NCBI GenBank assembly: GCA_009774345.1
Contig: VSNR01000076.1
Location: forward strand, 1 to 19,691
Reading direction: 5' to 3'
DNA from: Lachnospiraceae bacterium
GTDB taxonomy: Bacteria; Bacillota; Clostridia; Lachnospirales; Lachnospiraceae
Length of the DNA: 19,691 nucleotides
In this document: piece by piece, positions 15,266 through 19,691 of the stretch
How positions within the stretch are numbered: position 1 is the stretch's first letter
How the letters are laid out: every line of letters starts with the position of its first letter
Translations under genes and position numbers: made by a program
Notes under the pieces: model-generated
Databases searched by the model: none
Told to the model about the DNA's origin: nothing
The model's input: the letters and a program-made list of their open reading frames with translations, nothing else

Positions 15266-15875
15266 GAAATATTTGCAGGCGGGAAAATATGTCTTTGTCG
15301 GCTCCAATGAGCAGGTTGCCGGGGAATTTCAGGCAGAATATGTGCTGGGAAAACTTGCGGGCAGTCAGGAGCTCAATGTGGCGCTGCTCAAAGGGCCCTC
15401 AAACCACTCTGCCACGAAAGGCAGGACAAATGGTGTAAAGAGAGCATTGGAGCAGAGCGGGAGACAGATTCACTATGTATTTGAGGACACGGCGAACTGG
15501 GATACGGCGCAGGCACAGAAGCTGTTCGAGCTGTTTCTAAAGACGGGCATCACAGCGGACTGTGTGATCTGCAACAATGACGCGATGGCGCTTGGCGTGG
15601 CGGAGGAGTGCAAAAAGAATGGCATTTCGCTTCCGATACTAGGTGTGGACGCCACAGCGGATGGCTGCGAGGCAATCCGCAATGGAGATATGGCATTTAC
15701 CGTATACCAGTCTGGCAGCGGTCAGGGGCATGCCGCCGTGGATGCCGCAGTACAGCTTGCCGGAAACGGGGATGTGAAAGATCTTGAAGGAAGCTCGGAG
15801 GATGGCAAGTATGTCTGGGTAGACTTTGAGCGTGTAGACAGCAGCAATGTGTCACAGTATGGGAAAATCGAGTAG
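15246..15875 (+). pseudogene. 3' remnant of a sugar-type periplasmic substrate-binding protein gene
   Basis: An open frame of about 209 codons, bounded upstream by a stop at 15243-15245, encodes the C-terminal two thirds of a type I periplasmic binding protein. From NEKYLQAGKYVFVGSNE it continues with VALLKGPSNHSATKGRTNGV, the ribose-binding-like CVICNNDAMALGV, ILGVDATADGC and FTVYQSGSGQG, and ends at a natural-looking C-terminus. The N-terminal lobe, signal peptide, start codon and ribosome site are absent; the first possible start is TTG 15273, inside conserved sequence. The fragment is out of frame with the chemoreceptor remnant directly upstream. Such domains occur in sugar ABC transporters and as sensory domains; which parent applies is not visible. 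Confidence 0.8.
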
Positions 15876-15900
15876 GGAAGAGGACTCTTCTCGTGTGCAT

Positions 15901-15924
15901 AAAAGGGGACGCTTTAAGCGTCCC
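15901..15924 (-). terminator. Terminator of the ior-paaK operon overlapping the paaK stop codon
   Basis: GGGACGC at 15906-15912 pairs with GCGTCCC at 15918-15924 around the 5-base loop 15913-15917. Read on the minus strand, the stem is followed by CTTTT (plus-strand AAAAG at 15901-15905). The paaK stop codon at 15914-15916 lies inside the loop. Confidence 0.75.
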
Positions 15925-17155
15925 TGTAGTCTGTCACGCGCTTTGTCTTTTTCTCGCTGCGCGGCAGGGTCTCGACCGGCACGACAGTGACTTTGGGCGT
16001 GACGCCGATGCGGGATTTGAACAGTTCTTTTATCTTCTGTGCAGTGGTTTCAAAGTTGACACGGCCCTCTGCCTCGACCGTCAGAATCATGATGTCGCGG
16101 TTCTTCTCGTCATCGTGTGCCAGCGTGACCGTGTACTCGCTTGCCACGCCGTCAACATTCTGTAACAAATCTTCGATCTGGCTTGGGAACATGTTGACGC
16201 CGTGCACTTTGAACATGTCATCGCTCCTGCCGCGGATGATGTCAATCCGTGGATAACTGCTGCCACACGAACACTTTTCAGGGATAATTCTGGAAATATC
16301 GTGTGTGCGGAACCGAATGAGCGGTGCGCCCTCTTTGACGAGTGTGGTGATGACAATCTCGCCCTCCTCTCCGTCGGGAACAGGTTTTCCAGTCTTAGGA
16401 TCAATAATTTCGATGTAAATGTAATCGTCCCAATAGTGGATTCCGTTTTCTTTCTCACAATTGATGCCGATACCGGGACCATAGATTTCCGTGAGTCCAT
16501 AGATATCATAAAGTTCGATACCAAGCTCCTTGCGGATATAGCTTCGCATCTTTTCGCTCCACCGCTCAGAGCCAATCACGCCCTTTTTCAGGTGAATCTG
16601 GTTTTTTAAGCCGCGCTTGTTGATTTCCTCTGCGAGCAGGAGCGCGTAGGAGGATGTGGCGGTAATGACGGTTGACTTTAAGTCAATCATCATTTGCAGC
16701 TGCTTGTCTGTATTGCCGGGACCCATGGGAATTGCCATCGCGCCAAGCTTTTCACATCCTGTCTGGAAACCGATGCCTGCTGTCCACAGACCGTAGCCGG
16801 GTGTAATCTGGATGCGGTCCTTGCTGGTGATGCCTGCTGTCTCATAGCAGCGGGCAAACATAACCGCCCAGTCATCGACATCCTTTGCGGTGTAGGGAAT
16901 AATGACGGGTTTTCCCGTAGTGCCGGAGGAAGAATGGATGCGTACCACTTCCTCGTCGGGCACGGCCTGTATGCCCAGCGGATAGGCATTGCGCAGGTCA
17001 TCCTTGCTGGAAAAAGGGAGCGCCTCAAAGTCCTCCTGACTCTGAATGCCCGAAATGCCAAGCTCCTTGTAGATTTTTCCATAATAGCTGTCGGTTTTGA
17101 TTAACCGCTGAATCTGGGTGTTAATCTGTGATCGTTGTGTTTCATTTAATTGCAT
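15914..17155 (-). CDS. paaK: Phenylacetate-CoA ligase family enzyme
   Basis: A 413-aa AMP-forming ligase predicted to activate an aryl acid (phenylacetate, indoleacetate or similar) to its CoA thioester. Motifs: ATP-binding SSSGTTGKPV (74-83), the family motif DIYGLTEIYGPG, the hinge RFRTHDISR, and the C-terminal GRSDDMFKVHGVNMFPSQIE with its mobile-domain lysine region. It lacks the first 20-30 residues of many PaaK proteins but is otherwise complete. It is third in an operon with iorA and iorB, 32 bases after iorB, and AGGAGG about 9 bases before its ATG supports the start. With the 2-oxoacid:ferredoxin oxidoreductase it could feed arylacetates into arylpyruvate formation. The exact acid cannot be told from the sequence. 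Confidence 0.93.
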   Translation of the reverse strand: MQLNETQRSQINTQIQRLIKTDSYYGKIYKELGISGIQSQEDFEALPFSSKDDLRNAYPLGIQAVPDEEVVRIHSSSGTTGKPVIIPYTAKDVDDWAVMFARCYETAGITSKDRIQITPGYGLWTAGIGFQTGCEKLGAMAIPMGPGNTDKQLQMMIDLKSTVITATSSYALLLAEEINKRGLKNQIHLKKGVIGSERWSEKMRSYIRKELGIELYDIYGLTEIYGPGIGINCEKENGIHYWDDYIYIEIIDPKTGKPVPDGEEGEIVITTLVKEGAPLIRFRTHDISRIIPEKCSCGSSYPRIDIIRGRSDDMFKVHGVNMFPSQIEDLLQNVDGVASEYTVTLAHDDEKNRDIMILTVEAEGRVNFETTAQKIKELFKSRIGVTPKVTVVPVETLPRSEKKTKRVTDYRDA

Positions 17156-17187
17156 GATATAAAATCCTCCTGTTTTAGATTCATATT

Positions 17188-17778
17188 TTATTGTTTGGAT
17201 GCCGCGTGTGCAATCCCTGCAAGAAACGCCTTTTTATTGGTTTCCACAAATTTTTGCGGGACTCTGTTTTCGATTTCCTGCAACAGTGCATCGCTCGAAA
17301 GACCTAGCCACCCGGTTCCGGCGGCTGCGCCTAGGATTGCTACATTAAAGTAGCGCGAAGAGCCAAAGGGGGCACAGATGGACTCGGCATCAATCACAAG
17401 GCAGGTGCATTTTGTTTTGAGATATGCGAGCAGTTCTGTTCCGTCATAACCCGTATCGCAGAGTGACTCCGTAGTTGGTTTTACCGGATTGCTGTTGACG
17501 ATGACAGCGCCATCTTTTTTCAGATACGAGAGGTTTCGGACGGCCTCGGCGGGTTCAAAGGCGAGCAGGAGGTCGGCGCTTCCTTTTGGAATTAACGGGG
17601 AGAAGGCATGACCGCCAATGCGCACATGGCTTGTGACAGAGCCGCCGCGCTGTGCCATGCCGATGGTCTCGGCAGAGTGCACGGTGTTGCCGCAGTTCAT
17701 GGCAGCCGCTGCAATTAGTTTTGACGCGAGGACGGTTCCCTGACCGCCCACACCGCAGATTAGGATATCTTTATTCAT
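17188..17778 (-). CDS. iorB: Indolepyruvate:ferredoxin oxidoreductase, beta subunit
   Basis: A 196-aa gamma-type domain of the 2-oxoacid:ferredoxin oxidoreductases, with the opening DILICGVGGQGTVLASKLIA-like glycine motif and the conserved AETIGMAQRGGSVTSHVRIG. It partners IorA to oxidise arylpyruvates, with CoA and ferredoxin, to aryl-acetyl-CoA and CO2, or the reverse. The open frame extends upstream to 17880, but that portion lies within iorA and is unrelated to the family. The real start is ATG at 17776-17778, preceded by AGAAAGGGG and overlapping the iorA stop by 8 bases (ATGAATAA). This overlap suggests translational coupling, as expected for equal amounts of two subunits. Confidence 0.95.
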   Translation of the reverse strand: MNKDILICGVGGQGTVLASKLIAAAAMNCGNTVHSAETIGMAQRGGSVTSHVRIGGHAFSPLIPKGSADLLLAFEPAEAVRNLSYLKKDGAVIVNSNPVKPTTESLCDTGYDGTELLAYLKTKCTCLVIDAESICAPFGSSRYFNVAILGAAAGTGWLGLSSDALLQEIENRVPQKFVETNKKAFLAGIAHAASKQ

Positions 17779-19591
17779 TATGGTTACCCCTTTCTTTGTA
17801 TACGATAGCCGATACCGGGCAGATTTGGCTGCACAGTCCGCAGCCGGTGCAGAGTGATTCGTCGATGGCGACGTTTCCATCCACGGTAATCAGTGCAGGG
17901 CATCCGATTTCGCGGATGCATTTTTTACACTGGATACATTTGTCGGACAGCGTCATTTTCCTAGTGGGTTTGCTGACAGCGATGCAGGGTGATTTGAAAA
18001 TAATCGCCTTCACGCCGGGCAGTGCGGCACATTCCTTGACGGTATGCACTGCCTTGTCAAACTCCAGTGGGTCAACGACCTCAATTTTCTTTATGCCCAT
18101 TCCTTCCAGAATGCGGACAATGCTCACCTTGTCAACGACATTTCCCATCATATTGCGCCCTGTACCGGGGTGTGGCTGGTGCCCTGTCATGGCGGTGGTG
18201 GAATTGTCCAGCACGCACAAAATCATGTCGGCTTCATTGTAGATGGCATTGACTACGCCTGTCATGCCGGATGCAAAGAAAGTGGAATCCCCGACAAAGG
18301 CGAAGCATACGCCGTCGGGGTCTGTCCAGTGGAAGCCCTGCGCCATGGTGATGCCTGCGCCCATGCACAGGCAGGTGTCAACCATGTCGAGCGGCATGGC
18401 GTTTCCGAGGGTGTAGCAGCCGATGTCTCCGCAGAAATAGCTGGTTTTGTCCGGCAGTTCCTGCAGGGCTTTCTTCACGGCATAAAAGGAGGCGCGGTGT
18501 GGACAGCCTGCGCACAGGACAGGCGGACGCATGGGAAGTGACGGCATGTCGGACAGGTCGATGCCGGTTTCCTTTGGCGCGGTTCCTAGGAAGCTGCTCA
18601 GGATTTCAGCTGCAAAGTCTGCCGAATTTTCTCCGCTGGGACTGACATGCCCGGTGAGCTTGCCATATACTTTGACAGAGAGCTGGTTTGCGCCGATTAC
18701 TTTCAGGAGAGCATTTTCTATGTAGGGGCTAAGCTCCTCGATGCAGAGCACTTCCTCCACCCCCTCAAGCGCCTTTAGGACAAAAGCCTCTGGAAACGGG
18801 TAGGGGGTCGCAATTTTGCAGAGCCGGATATCCTCATAGTCTTTTAAGTATTCCTTTACATACGCATAGCTGACACCGGATGTAAAGACAGCCTTTTTGC
18901 TGTTTCCAGTCATAACATTCCTGTCATAATGAGAGAAGTCCCTGCCAATCTCGGGATTGCGCTTCTCGATCATGGCGTGATTGGCAAAGGAGAGGCGCGG
19001 AAAGATAACCCATTTTTGGGTGTCTTTTACAAATCCTTCATAGGGATGCGGCGTGTAAAGCTGAGCTGTGATGTCAATGGAAGCATACGCATGGCAGATG
19101 CGTGTCGTCGGTCTGAAGAGGACAGGCGTTTTGTATTTTTCAGCGTATGCAAAAGCATCCTGTACCATTTGATAGGCTTCCTCCGGCGAAGCGGGGTCAA
19201 AGACAGGGATTCGGCAAAATTCTGCAAACATTCGGGTATCCTGTTCGGTCTGGGATGAGATAGGACCGGGGTCGTCCGCGGAGACAATGACCATGCCGCC
19301 CTTGACGCCTACATAGGCAAGGGACATGATGGGGTCGGATGCGACATTTAAACCGACCTGTTTCATGGTGACAAGTGTTCTGGCACCCGCGTAGGCGGCG
19401 CTCGCCGCAACTTCCATGGCGGCTTTCTCATTGACCGACCACTCGAGATGAAGTCCGTCATGCGGATACTTTTGAATGGTCTCTATAATCTCAGACGACG
19501 GCGTGCCGGGATAACCTGAGACGACGTTGACGCCGGCAGCGAGCGCGCCAAGTGCAATCGCACCGTTGCCCATTACGTATTCTTTTTTCAT
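17771..19591 (-). CDS. iorA: Indolepyruvate:ferredoxin oxidoreductase, alpha subunit
   Basis: A 606-aa thiamine-diphosphate enzyme, the large subunit of IOR. The N-terminal pyrimidine-type domain has SGYPGTPSSEI (25-35). The PP-binding domain has CAGCPHRASFY (360-370), GDIGCYTLG (388-396) and the ThDP/Mg motif GDSTFF...LDNSTTAMTG (434-470). The C-terminus carries two [4Fe-4S] ferredoxin clusters: C552, C555, C558 and C564, then C581, C584, C587 and C591. All eight ligands are present, so electron transfer to ferredoxin should be intact. It is first in the operon; GAGGT lies 7 bases before ATG 19591. No 2-oxoacid substrate can be fixed from sequence, but IorA-type enzymes act on aromatic 2-oxoacids. 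The clean promoter expected upstream was not recognised. Confidence 0.97.
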   Translation of the reverse strand: MKKEYVMGNGAIALGALAAGVNVVSGYPGTPSSEIIETIQKYPHDGLHLEWSVNEKAAMEVAASAAYAGARTLVTMKQVGLNVASDPIMSLAYVGVKGGMVIVSADDPGPISSQTEQDTRMFAEFCRIPVFDPASPEEAYQMVQDAFAYAEKYKTPVLFRPTTRICHAYASIDITAQLYTPHPYEGFVKDTQKWVIFPRLSFANHAMIEKRNPEIGRDFSHYDRNVMTGNSKKAVFTSGVSYAYVKEYLKDYEDIRLCKIATPYPFPEAFVLKALEGVEEVLCIEELSPYIENALLKVIGANQLSVKVYGKLTGHVSPSGENSADFAAEILSSFLGTAPKETGIDLSDMPSLPMRPPVLCAGCPHRASFYAVKKALQELPDKTSYFCGDIGCYTLGNAMPLDMVDTCLCMGAGITMAQGFHWTDPDGVCFAFVGDSTFFASGMTGVVNAIYNEADMILCVLDNSTTAMTGHQPHPGTGRNMMGNVVDKVSIVRILEGMGIKKIEVVDPLEFDKAVHTVKECAALPGVKAIIFKSPCIAVSKPTRKMTLSDKCIQCKKCIREIGCPALITVDGNVAIDESLCTGCGLCSQICPVSAIVYKERGNHNE

Positions 19592-19615
19592 AGTTTATAC
19601 CTCGTAGTTATTGTT

Positions 19616-19633
19616 GGTAGTGTCAAATCTACC
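19616..19633. repeat. Small inverted repeat upstream of iorA
   Basis: GGTAG at 19616-19620 and CTACC at 19629-19633 flank 8 bases (TGTCAAAT), 25 bases upstream of the iorA start. It may be a short operator or a leader hairpin. The arms are only 5 bp, so chance is possible. Confidence 0.25.
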
Positions 19634-19691
19634 TCTATGTTTTTTATTACAAACCCCATATTTTCAAGGATTACACCATTTTTTCAAAAGA

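Noticed and set aside
15255..15275. Programmed +1 frameshift joining the chemoreceptor and binding-protein frames
   Set aside because: AAA TGA G at the junction has no known slippery context, no ribosome stimulator was seen, and the joined domains are not a recognised architecture; a deletion scar is simpler.
15877..15890. GAAGAG-GA-CTCTTC palindrome as a terminator for the binding-protein remnant
   Set aside because: The 2-base loop is too tight for a standard terminator and no T run follows; the real hairpin is at 15906-15924 and serves the minus strand.
17779..17880. Extended N-terminus for iorB up to 17880
   Set aside because: Those 34 codons are read in another frame of iorA, do not resemble the family, and ATG 17776-17778 has a ribosome site and the canonical start of IorB.
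19592..19691. T-box or riboswitch leader for iorA
   Set aside because: Only 100 bases are present and no conserved T-box sequence, anti-terminator or terminator pair was seen; just a 5-bp inverted repeat.

Overview
The window looks like chromosomal DNA of a gut-type Clostridia, most likely Lachnospiraceae. The grounds are roughly half GC, strong AGGAGG-type ribosome sites, a TIGR03143-like AhpF homolog next to ahpC, a DUF6273 protein, LytTR/GHKL signalling genes and an indolepyruvate:ferredoxin oxidoreductase operon. The assignment rests on gene content and protein style, not on any search. No rRNA, tRNA, CRISPR array, transposase or phage gene was seen.

Layout, left to right. (1) 1-2483: a hybrid sensor histidine kinase, cut at its 5' end by the window edge, ending in a clear terminator. 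(2) 2644-4865: a peroxide-detoxification pair, ahpC plus a flavoprotein with its thioredoxin-like module at the C-terminus, followed by a terminator. (3) 4936-7442: a metal-responsive operon of ArsR-family repressor, free-standing HMA metallochaperone and P1B-type Zn/Cd/Pb ATPase, with a probable ArsR operator overlapping the promoter. (4) 7516-10443: a tightly packed trio of membrane-anchored DUF6273 protein, LytTR response regulator and GHKL sensor kinase. It is followed by a SUKH (SMI1/KNR4) gene whose promoter carries two 12-bp direct repeats at a 21-bp period, the spacing expected of a LytTR-regulator site. (5) 11293-13072: a membrane diguanylate cyclase with its own promoter. (6) 13185-14591: a PurF-like protein that keeps the PRPP and Fe-S residues but has glycine where the catalytic N-terminal cysteine should be. 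(7) 14636-15875: a recombination scar in which the 5' part of a chemoreceptor gene is joined out of frame to the 3' part of a sugar-type periplasmic binding protein gene. (8) 15901-19591, minus strand: iorA-iorB-paaK, an operon linking aryl acids, aryl-CoA and aryl-pyruvates, closed by a hairpin that contains the paaK stop codon in its loop.

How the parts work together. ahpC and its reductase form one peroxide-reducing system. The ArsR/HMA/ATPase operon is a self-regulated metal-efflux unit. The DUF6273/LytTR/GHKL set is a candidate signalling circuit whose nearest plausible target is the SUKH gene. iorAB-paaK can interconvert arylacetates and arylpyruvates with ferredoxin and CoA. The most unusual items are the cysteine-less PurF paralog, the 21-bp-period repeat between the LytTR circuit and the SUKH gene, and the chemoreceptor/binding-protein scar.
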